A stretch of DNA of 17,716 nt from Comamonadaceae bacterium (GTDB taxonomy: Bacteria > Pseudomonadota > Gammaproteobacteria > Burkholderiales > Burkholderiaceae_C): the NCBI GenBank assembly GCA_947458305.1, contig CANGZO010000015.1:1-17716 (forward strand), read 5' to 3'. Positions 5,948 through 17,248 of the stretch are shown here, in pieces. The notes beneath the pieces are model-generated. The model was not told the origin of the DNA and did not search any database. It saw nothing but the letters and a program-made list of their open reading frames with translations. Position 1 is the first letter of the stretch. Each line of letters starts with the position of its first letter. The position numbers were made by a program, and so were the translations under genes.

Positions 5948-7918
5948 ATGCAGCCTCACCACCTCGAACTCCTCGCCCCCGCCCGCACCTTCGACATCGG
6001 CATCGAAGCCATCAACCATGGGGCGGACGCGGTCTACATTGGCGGCCCCTCGTTCGGGGCGCGTTCCACGGCCGATAACTCGGTGCAAGACATCGCCAAA
6101 CTGGTGCAATACGCACACCGCTTTCACAGCCGCATTTTTGTCACGCTCAACACCATCTTGCGCGACGACGAACTCGAAGGGGCCCGCAAACTGGCCTGGC
6201 AGTTGTACGACGCAGAGGTGGACGCGCTGATCATCCAGGACATGGGCCTGCTCGAGATCGACATGCCGCCGATCCAGCTGCACGCAAGCACCCAGACCGA
6301 CATCCGAACGCCCGAAAAAGCCAAATTCTTGCAAGACGCCGGCTTGAGCCAAATCGTGCTGGCCCGGGAACTCACGCTCCCGCAGATCAGTGCCATCCGT
6401 GACGTGATCGACTCCGAGCGCACGGTGCTTGAATTTTTTGTGCATGGCGCTTTGTGCGTGGCCTACAGCGGCCAGTGCTTCATCAGCCACGCCCACACGG
6501 GCCGCAGCGCCAACCGGGGCGACTGCTCGCAAGCCTGCCGTCTGCCCTATGAGGTGAAAGACGCACAAGGCCGCATCGTGGCGCACGACAAGCATGTGCT
6601 GAGCATGAAAGACAACAACCAGAGCGAGAACCTGCGCGATCTGGTGGATGCGGGCATCCGCAGCTTCAAGATTGAAGGTCGCTACAAGGACATGGCTTAT
6701 GTGAAAAACATCACGGCCCATTACCGCCAGCTGTTCGATGAAGTACTGAACGAGCGGCCCGAGCTGGCTGCCGCTTCGCATGGCCACGCCACCTTCAGCT
6801 TTGAGCCCGATCCGAACCAGAACTTCAACCGCGAGTTCACCGACTACTTTGTGCAAGGCCGCAAGGAAGACATCGGCGCGTTTGACACGCCCAAAAACCC
6901 TGGCCAACCGATTGGCTGGGTCAGTAAGGTCACGTCTGAGCACATCGAAATCACCACCGACGACCCGGCCACCGAGCTGCACAACGGCGACGGGCTGTGC
7001 TACTACGACCTGCAAAAAGAACTGGTGGGCCTACAGATCAACCGGGCCGAGGCTGCCAAAGCCAAAGGTGTCTGGCGCTTGTTCCCCAAAGACCCGATGG
7101 ACGGCTTCAAGGATTTGCGCCAAGGCGTTCAGGTCAACCGCAACCGCGACATGAGCTGGGTGCGCACATTGGACAAAAAATCAGCCGAGCGCCGCATGGG
7201 CGTCTGGATGCAGCTGGCCGAAAACAATGATGGTCTGCAATTGACGCTGACCGACGAAGTGGGCCACAGCGCCACGGCGCAAATGGCCATCGCCTGGCAA
7301 GCCCCCAAAGACGCGGCCGGGGCCGAGGACAAACTCAAAACCGCTTTGGGCAAGCTGGGCGACACCTTGTTCGAACCACTGGACGTGCAGCTCACCCTGC
7401 CCCGCCCCTGGTTTGTGCCGCCCTCACAGCTCAACGCCTTGCGCCGCGACGCCGTGCAAGCCCTGGAAACAGCCCGCGCAGAGGGTCTCCACCGCCTGCC
7501 GCGTGCGGTCCCGGTGGAGCCCCCTGTCGCTTACCCCGAAGACACACTGACCTATCTGGCCAATGTGTTCAATCAAAAAGCCCGAGACTTTTATGCCAAG
7601 CATGGCGTGAAAGTGATTGATGCGGCCTATGAAAGCCAAGAAGAGTTGGGCGAAGTCAGCCTGATGATCACCAAACACTGTGTGCGCTTCAGTCTGAGCC
7701 TGTGCCCCAAACAAGCCAAAGGCGTGACGGGCGTGCAAGGCACAGTGAAAGCCGAGCCGATGCAGCTGATCAACGGCAAGGAAAAACTCACCCTGCGCTT
7801 TGACTGCAAGCCCTGCGAAATGCATGTGGTGGGCAAGATCAAAAAGTCGGTGCTGAACGCCGTGCCGGAGAGTCCGGTGCAGTTTTACAAGTCAAGACCC
7901 GTTGTGGGCCTTCACTGA
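5948..7918 (+). CDS. rlhA: 23S rRNA 5-hydroxycytidine C2501 synthase RlhA (U32 family, YdcP type)
   Basis: The 656-residue protein belongs to the U32 'peptidase' family, whose RlhA branch hydroxylates C2501 of 23S rRNA using prephenate-derived chemistry and an iron-sulfur cluster. The length matches E. coli RlhA (about 650) rather than TrhP/YegQ (about 450), and recalled identity is high along the whole chain, for example GADAVYIGGPSFGAR at 25-39 and GRYKDMAYVKNITAHYRQ. The U32 signature EFFVHGALCVAYSGQCFIS lies at 162-180. Cysteines C170, C177, C193 and C197 are the probable cluster ligands, and more Cys occur in KHCVRFSLSLCPKQAKG and DCKPCEMHV near the C-terminus. The first ATG gives the family N-terminus (LELLAPAR); no ribosome site precedes it. 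It converges on the cystatin-like gene with nine bases between stops. Confidence 0.92.
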   Translation: MQPHHLELLAPARTFDIGIEAINHGADAVYIGGPSFGARSTADNSVQDIAKLVQYAHRFHSRIFVTLNTILRDDELEGARKLAWQLYDAEVDALIIQDMGLLEIDMPPIQLHASTQTDIRTPEKAKFLQDAGLSQIVLARELTLPQISAIRDVIDSERTVLEFFVHGALCVAYSGQCFISHAHTGRSANRGDCSQACRLPYEVKDAQGRIVAHDKHVLSMKDNNQSENLRDLVDAGIRSFKIEGRYKDMAYVKNITAHYRQLFDEVLNERPELAAASHGHATFSFEPDPNQNFNREFTDYFVQGRKEDIGAFDTPKNPGQPIGWVSKVTSEHIEITTDDPATELHNGDGLCYYDLQKELVGLQINRAEAAKAKGVWRLFPKDPMDGFKDLRQGVQVNRNRDMSWVRTLDKKSAERRMGVWMQLAENNDGLQLTLTDEVGHSATAQMAIAWQAPKDAAGAEDKLKTALGKLGDTLFEPLDVQLTLPRPWFVPPSQLNALRRDAVQALETARAEGLHRLPRAVPVEPPVAYPEDTLTYLANVFNQKARDFYAKHGVKVIDAAYESQEELGEVSLMITKHCVRFSLSLCPKQAKGVTGVQGTVKAEPMQLINGKEKLTLRFDCKPCEMHVVGKIKKSVLNAVPESPVQFYKSRPVVGLH

Positions 7919-7927
7919 TTTGCCAGA

Positions 7928-8308
7928 TCAGTCCAGCCAATCCCAAGCCTGGAGTCGATAGGTGCCATCGTGCTGTCGCCAAACCGTGGCGCTCACGCTG
8001 CGGCTGGCGCCATCGAACGTCACTTGCAGCTGAAGTTCAAAGTTCAGACCCGCCACCACCTGCTGGCGGGCTTTGACCACGTCTTTGTAAAGCACCCTCG
8101 CCTTGTTTTGAACGGCAAATGTCTGCACCGCAAAGCGGGCGGCTTCTTGCACCTCCGGGTTGAAAGCATCCGCTGGTGCCCAAGCACCCGCCACAGGCGC
8201 GGTCTCAGAATGTGGCGCCGAGACAGCCGCTGGTTTTTCAGGACTGCAGGCCGCCATCAGGCTACAAACCAGGACAGTGGACAATCTGGACAAACTCAGC
8301 ATCACCAC
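7928..8308 (-). CDS. Cystatin-like lipoprotein (putative cysteine-protease inhibitor)
   Basis: The 126-residue product has a short lipoprotein signal peptide with the lipobox-like LMAAC, predicting lipidation at C21. A Pro/Ala-rich linker leads to a domain with the cystatin motifs in the right order: an N-terminal glycine G41 (GAW), an ARFAV helix motif at 57-61 (compare LARFAV of plant cystatins), the inhibitory-loop motif QVVAG at 83-87 followed by LNFELQLQV, and a tryptophan pair W122/W124 where cystatins have a second hairpin tryptophan. Cystatins block papain-like cysteine proteases by wedging these three elements into the active site. Membrane anchorage would place it in the periplasm or outer membrane. 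The start could also be the ATG at 8302. It begins four bases after the helicase stop, so co-transcription is likely. Inhibitory activity is inferred from motifs; a cystatin-fold protein with another role is possible. Confidence 0.75.
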   Translation of the reverse strand: MVMLSLSRLSTVLVCSLMAACSPEKPAAVSAPHSETAPVAGAWAPADAFNPEVQEAARFAVQTFAVQNKARVLYKDVVKARQQVVAGLNFELQLQVTFDGASRSVSATVWRQHDGTYRLQAWDWLD

Positions 8309-8312
8309 CTGC

Positions 8313-11300
8313 TCAACCCAAGGGTTTGAACAACTCGTTCAGATCCGATTCACCGAACAGCGGCTCTTTGCGCTGCACCGCACCCGCGTACATGTCTTGC
8401 GCCAGTTGCGCTTTGCGTTCTTGCAGGGCCAGCATGCGCTCTTCTATGGTGCCCTGAGCCACGAGTTTGAGCACCCACACGCTTTGGGTTTGGCCGATGC
8501 GGTGGGCACGGTCAGTGGCCTGGTTTTCCACAGCCGGGTTCCACCAAGGGTCGTAATGGATCACCGTGTCGGCCTGTGGCAAGTTCAGGCCCACGCCCCC
8601 GGCTTTGAGGCTGATGAGGAACAGTGGCACCTGGCCGCTGGTGAATTGGTCGATGATGGTGTCGCGGTTTTTGCTCTGGCCAGTGAGTTTGACCCAAGGG
8701 ATGCCCAAACGCGGCAGCTCTTGCTCGATCAAACTCAGCATTTGGGTGAACTGCGAGAACAGCAAAATTTTGCGCCCTTCGGCCACCATCTCGGGCAGCA
8801 TGTCCAGCAGTTGCTCTAATTTGGCCGATTGTTTGACTTGGTTGGCCGAACCCAGTTTGAGCAAACGCGGGTCGCAGCAGACCTGGCGCAGCTTAAGCAG
8901 CGCATCCAGAATCGTGATTTGCGATTTGGCCAAACCTTGGGCGTTCAAGGCCTCGCGCACGGTTTTTTCCATGCCCAAACGGATGGTTTCGTACAGGTCG
9001 GCCTGTTGGCCTTGCAGGGGCACGGGCATCAGGGTTTCGACCTTGGGCGGCAGCTCGCTGGCCACCACATCTTTGGTTCGGCGCAGCATGAAAGGGGTGA
9101 TGCGATTGCGCAACTGGTCCATTTTTTCGCTGTTGCCTTGGCGCTCAATGGGGTTGCGAAACAGCTCGGCAAAGCGCTTTTGGCTGCCCAAAAAGCCCGG
9201 CATCAAAAAGTGGAACAAGCTCCACAGCTCGCCCAAATGGTTTTCCATGGGCGTGCCCGACAAGCACAGGCGGTGCGCAGCGGGAATATCGCCCACGGTT
9301 TGCGCCGCGTGGGTGTTGGCGTTTTTGATGTTTTGCGCTTCGTCCAGCACCAGCAAGTGCCAGTCGATGGCCAGCCAGAGCTCACGGTCGCGGTGCAACA
9401 AGGAATACGGCGTGAGCACGATGTCAAAACCCCTCAGGTCTTGCGCAGTCTCATGCCGCGACAGCCCGTGGTGGATGTGGGTGCTCAGCCCCGGGCAAAA
9501 GCGAGCCGCTTCACGTTGCCAGTTGCCCAGCAAGCTGACCGGCGCCACGATGAGGGCGGGCTGCGTGAGGCGACCGGCTTCCTTTTCGGTCAGGATGTGC
9601 GCCAGGGTCTGCAAGGTTTTTCCAAGGCCCATGTCGTCGGCCAAGATGCCTGCCAGTTGGTGCGTGCGCAAGAACTGCAACCAGTTCAGCCCCTGCTGCT
9701 GATAAGGCCGCAAGGTCGCTTGCAAGGTGGTGGGAACTGGCACCTCGGGCAGGCTCTCGAGGCCACGCATTTGCTGCACCAGCTTCATCAGGCTTTGGGC
9801 GCCCGCCCAAGCCACGCCCTCACCCAAAGAGGCCGCAGTGCGCAGGGCTTCCAGGCGCGACAGGCGCAGTTCATCACCCCCCCAATCACGACCGCGCTCG
9901 GAGACCAGCTCCATGAGCGTCGTCAGCCAAGGCTCGATTTTCGCGGTAGGCAGCTTGATGAAGCCCTCGCCCTGCAAGTCGGGCAGGTACAAAAACGGCG
10001 GCAAGGCGGTCTTTTCACCCTCGGAAGTCGCGCTGCTGATTTTCGCAAGGGTTGTCAAAATGGTGGGCACCCAAGGCAAGATGTTCACCCGTTTGCCATC
10101 GATGTCCATGCCGAGCGACAAGTCAAACCAGGGTGAGGTTTCTGGCGATTCAGCGTCACCCGACAAGTCGATGTGCACATCGTCTGCCTGGCGCAACCAG
10201 GGAGTAGCGCCTGAGATGAAGTTCACGTCCAGACCCGCTTGGCGCAGCGGGGCAAAGTCGTTCTCGATCCATTCCAGCCAGCGCTGCTGCGTCTGCTCTG
10301 GCGGTAAAACCAGCATGTTGGCGTCGAAAGTGACCAGTCCCAGGGCAGCGATGCTGTCCATCGCTTGGCGCTCGCTGGGCAGATCGCGCAGCAACATGCG
10401 CGCTTGTGTACCCTGCCCGACCAAGACGCGGTTTTGGTTGCCCGTCCAAAATCCGCGGTGGCCATCGTAGTCAAACGTCAATTCGGCCAAAAACAGTCCT
10501 TGCAAACCCCGGTCTGCCGGGTGGACGGGCGCAATGTCCACCAAGGCACGGGGCTTGACGTCCCGAATTTCTGGCATCTTTTGGATAACAGGTGGCAGTG
10601 GCACCGGTCCCAAGCGCTCGAGCAGCTGGTTTTGAAACTTGAAAGCCACGCTTTCCGGCAACACAGGCGAGTTGGACAAAACTTGCAGTTCGTTGGCACT
10701 CAGGCCCTGCGTGTCCAAAGGGCCGCAAAGGCCTTGCTGCGTGTCCATGAAAAAAGGGGGCTGGTTCAAGCCGTACACCACACCTGGGCTCAGCGGTTGC
10801 ATGCGCAACTGCCAGCCATCGGGTAAGTGGTCTTGGCTTTTGACCTCGTGCCATGACCCCACCAAAGTTTCTGGGGTGTCTTGCCAGCGCAAAGTGATGC
10901 CGTCATGAGACACCAAACGACCGGTTTGGCTGCACAGCTTCAACAGCAGCTGTCCGGGCATACCGTGCAGTTTGACCTCGCTTTGAAATCCGTAGGAGCT
11001 GAAGCTGTTGGCGGGCGGACAGGCCTTCAACAAGTCAAAGATATCCCGATCCAATGGGCTGCTGGTTTGCCAGATCGGGTCATGTGCAGAAGGTTCGTTG
11101 TTCAGTTTTTTGGCTTTGCCCCACTCGCCATTGCGCTTTTGGGCAGCCCGTTTGACGGCCAAATGAAACACGGGTTTGTAAGCGGTTTGAACCACAGACA
11201 AGCTGTACACAAATTGGTCGTGGGTGTTGCCTGGCAAGGTGTAGGCGGCCGGGCCGTTGGCATTTTCAAGGCGGGTGAGCCAGTCTCGGACCTGGTATTC

Positions 11301-11711
11301 GGCGTGGCTCAAGGCACGCTCTTTTTCCATTTGTGAACGGCGCTCCAGCACCTCGGCCGATGGGCCATCGGGCCCCCACTCGTTGAGCAGGGCCAAACCT
11401 TGCATCGAAGCCAAAATGCCCAAAGCAGCGCCGTGCTTGCAATAACGCCCCACCGGGCAGGTGCAGCCACTGCGCCACTCGCTCAAATTACCACCCGCAC
11501 TGACTCTCAGTTCGGCATTGACCGAATAAGGCTGCGCATCGTTTCCCTGCACCTGGCCCTGTAAGCGCCAGCCGTCGCCGTCGGGGGTCAGCTGCGAAGA
11601 CAAGACCTTGTCTTGCAGGTACAAAGTGGTGCCCCGCGACCACGCACCCTGGTCAAAGTAAAAAGCCAGTTGTGAAGGGGGGAACCACTGCCGTGGCGTG
11701 TCGGACTTCAT
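8313..11711 (-). CDS. SWIM zinc-finger SNF2-family DNA helicase/ATPase
   Basis: This 1132-residue protein combines an N-terminal SWIM zinc finger, C83-x-C85 with C91-x-H93 (CTCPVGRYCKH), with a C-terminal SNF2-type ATP-dependent DNA translocase. Walker A reads DDMGLGKT near residue 690, motif II is DEAQ near 790, motif III is LSGTPMEN, and the second RecA lobe has LKAGGVGLNLPQADTVIHYD and the arginine-finger motif ATDRAHRIGQT near 1073. The roughly 500 residues between finger and helicase are a poorly conserved linker rich in beta-like segments. Such proteins move on duplex DNA and remodel bound proteins; the bacterial subgroup has no settled function, and RapA/HepA is only a distant relative. 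The ATG lies 12 bases after the purL stop, with a weak purine stretch (GTGAG) upstream. The frame is intact. The family is certain, the biological role unknown. Confidence 0.92.
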   Translation of the reverse strand: MKSDTPRQWFPPSQLAFYFDQGAWSRGTTLYLQDKVLSSQLTPDGDGWRLQGQVQGNDAQPYSVNAELRVSAGGNLSEWRSGCTCPVGRYCKHGAALGILASMQGLALLNEWGPDGPSAEVLERRSQMEKERALSHAEYQVRDWLTRLENANGPAAYTLPGNTHDQFVYSLSVVQTAYKPVFHLAVKRAAQKRNGEWGKAKKLNNEPSAHDPIWQTSSPLDRDIFDLLKACPPANSFSSYGFQSEVKLHGMPGQLLLKLCSQTGRLVSHDGITLRWQDTPETLVGSWHEVKSQDHLPDGWQLRMQPLSPGVVYGLNQPPFFMDTQQGLCGPLDTQGLSANELQVLSNSPVLPESVAFKFQNQLLERLGPVPLPPVIQKMPEIRDVKPRALVDIAPVHPADRGLQGLFLAELTFDYDGHRGFWTGNQNRVLVGQGTQARMLLRDLPSERQAMDSIAALGLVTFDANMLVLPPEQTQQRWLEWIENDFAPLRQAGLDVNFISGATPWLRQADDVHIDLSGDAESPETSPWFDLSLGMDIDGKRVNILPWVPTILTTLAKISSATSEGEKTALPPFLYLPDLQGEGFIKLPTAKIEPWLTTLMELVSERGRDWGGDELRLSRLEALRTAASLGEGVAWAGAQSLMKLVQQMRGLESLPEVPVPTTLQATLRPYQQQGLNWLQFLRTHQLAGILADDMGLGKTLQTLAHILTEKEAGRLTQPALIVAPVSLLGNWQREAARFCPGLSTHIHHGLSRHETAQDLRGFDIVLTPYSLLHRDRELWLAIDWHLLVLDEAQNIKNANTHAAQTVGDIPAAHRLCLSGTPMENHLGELWSLFHFLMPGFLGSQKRFAELFRNPIERQGNSEKMDQLRNRITPFMLRRTKDVVASELPPKVETLMPVPLQGQQADLYETIRLGMEKTVREALNAQGLAKSQITILDALLKLRQVCCDPRLLKLGSANQVKQSAKLEQLLDMLPEMVAEGRKILLFSQFTQMLSLIEQELPRLGIPWVKLTGQSKNRDTIIDQFTSGQVPLFLISLKAGGVGLNLPQADTVIHYDPWWNPAVENQATDRAHRIGQTQSVWVLKLVAQGTIEERMLALQERKAQLAQDMYAGAVQRKEPLFGESDLNELFKPLG

Positions 11712-11723
11712 GCGCTCACGGTC

Positions 11724-15710
<3,987 letters not shown>

Positions 15711-15822
15711 GGGGTGGCCTTGTAAAGAGACAGAAAACCGTCATTCCGGGGCCGCTGACTGGGGCTGACCGGCAAAGGCGGTATTTTAACGGGGGAAACC
15801 CTTATTTGGAGGCGAGAAGGAC

Positions 15823-15838
15823 AGACAGAGAACTGTCT
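15823..15838. promoter_or_regulatory. Inverted repeat upstream of purL
   Basis: AGACAG (15823-15828) and CTGTCT (15833-15838) form a perfect inverted repeat with a four-base centre (AGAA), about 113 bases before the purL start and 13 bases from the adjoining terminator. On the minus strand TTTATATAG flanks it and could be an A/T-rich promoter element. It may be an operator for purL, but no known purine-repressor consensus was recognised. Confidence 0.3.
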
Positions 15839-15850
15839 ATATAAACAAGA

Positions 15851-15884
15851 AAAAAGCCGTGCTGCACAAGCGGCACGGCTTTTT
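15851..15884 (-). terminator. Intrinsic terminator after the SAF oxidoreductase (bidirectional in form)
   Basis: GCCGTGCTGC (15856-15865) pairs with GCGGCACGGC (15870-15879), with one wobble, around an ACAA loop. A5 on the left and T5 on the right make a U tract in either direction. It lies 20 bases beyond the stop at 15905, so it ends the minus-strand dioxygenase/oxidoreductase transcript and insulates purL, which starts downstream. Confidence 0.9.
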
Positions 15885-15904
15885 GATCAGAACCTGCAGG
15901 TCGA

Positions 15905-17248
15905 TCAACCCAGCACTGAAGTCGCCTCCATCTCGCGCCGGATTTGGTAGGCGTGGGTCGTGGTATCCATGGCCACATCGTCCCAAGTGAGGCTTTGGCC
16001 TTTGGCCACCGGGCGAATGACCTTGACACCGTGCGCCAAACCCAGCGGCACGCCGCCCATGCGCTTGGAAGTGGCTGCGGGCAGCAGCTTGCCCCAGACG
16101 GTGTAGCCGCCCTCGCCGTCCAGCATGTCGCCGGGCTTCAAGTCGCGCTTGGCGGTGGCCACCACATCGGCGTTCCAGCCGATGGCCACACCGGTGGGCT
16201 CATTGCGCAGGGCGACGCTCGCCACGCTCACGCCCACTTCGAGGCCAATCAAATGCCAGCGCTTGTAGAGGGTGAAGTAACGGCCAGACGGATCGGTGTG
16301 GGCGTTGTACTCTTCAAAGCAGTTCTTGATGTAGTCGGTCTCGGCCTCCACCGTGACCCAAACGCCCATGCGGATGTCGTAGGGGATTTTTCGGCCGTCG
16401 GTCTCCAGGCTCGAGATCACCTCGACCATGCCCTTGCGCTCAAGCACACCGCCTTCCGAGATCGGCCGGGTGACGTAGGGGATGTCTTCGACACTGGCAG
16501 GCGGGTAGAGCAAGCCATTGCTGGGCACGCCCAAACCAGTGGCATTGGACACCGCTGTGCTTTCAATCGAGGGCTTGGAGCCGTCCAGAAAGCTGTTGAA
16601 CATTTTGGGGTTGAGCCCGCCGCGCTCGGCTTGCTCGGGTGTGAGGCCGTAATAGCCCCACACCGTCTCGGGCGTGGATTCGCAAAAGTGCGGCAGCCAC
16701 TTGTGGCCCCGGCCCGCGGCCACCACAGGAAATCCGCAGGTGCGGGCCCAGTCCACCAAATCGCAAATGAGTGCGGGCTGGTCGCCAAAGGCCAGCGAAT
16801 AGACCACGCCCGCCGTTTGAGCGCGGGTGGCGAGCAAGGGGCCACAAAAGGCGTCGGCCTCTACCGTCACGTTGACCACATGCTTGCGGTATGCAAAGGC
16901 TTCCAAAATGTGATCGACCGCGTGCAGAGGCGAGCCGGTGCACTCGACGATCACGTCCACCGCGGGGTGACGCACCAGGCTTTGCCAGTCGTCGCCCACA
17001 TGGGTGGTGCCGTGTTTCAAGGCATCGTCCAGATTGGTGGCCGTCAGGCGCTCGGCCTCCCAGCCCACGCGGGCCAGGTTGGTGCGGGCGTTGTCGGGCG
17101 ACAGGTCGGCAATGCCCACCAGGTGCACGCCGGGGGTGCGCGGAATCTGCGCCAGGTACATGGAGCCGAATTTGCCCGCCCCGATCAGGCCGATGCGGAT
17201 GGGGCGGTTTTCAGCGGCCCGTTTTAGGAGTTTGGCGTGCAGGTTCAT
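15905..17248 (-). CDS. NAD(P)-dependent oxidoreductase with C-terminal SAF domain
   Basis: The 447-residue product has an N-terminal Rossmann fold: IGLIGAGKFGS with G23-x-G25-x-x-G28, and an acidic residue (D48 in GIADLS) after the second strand, suggesting NAD preference. VDVIVECTGSP resembles homoserine-dehydrogenase and Gfo/Idh/MocA-type enzymes. The last 90 residues form a SAF domain (ATAKRDLKPGDMLDGEGGYTV ending KGQSLTWDDV, roughly 358-430), as found in sialate synthases, FlgA and sugar-acid dehydratases. Proteins of this layout are often labelled 'homoserine dehydrogenase-like' or 'SAF domain protein'; no reaction is assigned here. The frame is open upstream to 17434, but that part lies inside the dioxygenase gene, so the ATG at 17248 (MNLHAKLLKRAAENRP) was chosen. 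It overlaps the dioxygenase stop by four bases (ATGA), which implies coupled translation. Confidence 0.85.
   Translation of the reverse strand: MNLHAKLLKRAAENRPIRIGLIGAGKFGSMYLAQIPRTPGVHLVGIADLSPDNARTNLARVGWEAERLTATNLDDALKHGTTHVGDDWQSLVRHPAVDVIVECTGSPLHAVDHILEAFAYRKHVVNVTVEADAFCGPLLATRAQTAGVVYSLAFGDQPALICDLVDWARTCGFPVVAAGRGHKWLPHFCESTPETVWGYYGLTPEQAERGGLNPKMFNSFLDGSKPSIESTAVSNATGLGVPSNGLLYPPASVEDIPYVTRPISEGGVLERKGMVEVISSLETDGRKIPYDIRMGVWVTVEAETDYIKNCFEEYNAHTDPSGRYFTLYKRWHLIGLEVGVSVASVALRNEPTGVAIGWNADVVATAKRDLKPGDMLDGEGGYTVWGKLLPAATSKRMGGVPLGLAHGVKVIRPVAKGQSLTWDDVAMDTTTHAYQIRREMEATSVLG

Noticed and set aside
5746..5949. Small minus-strand open frame across the repeat region
   Set aside because: It runs through the hairpin copy 2 palindrome, lacks a ribosome site and has composition dictated by the repeat; not a credible gene.
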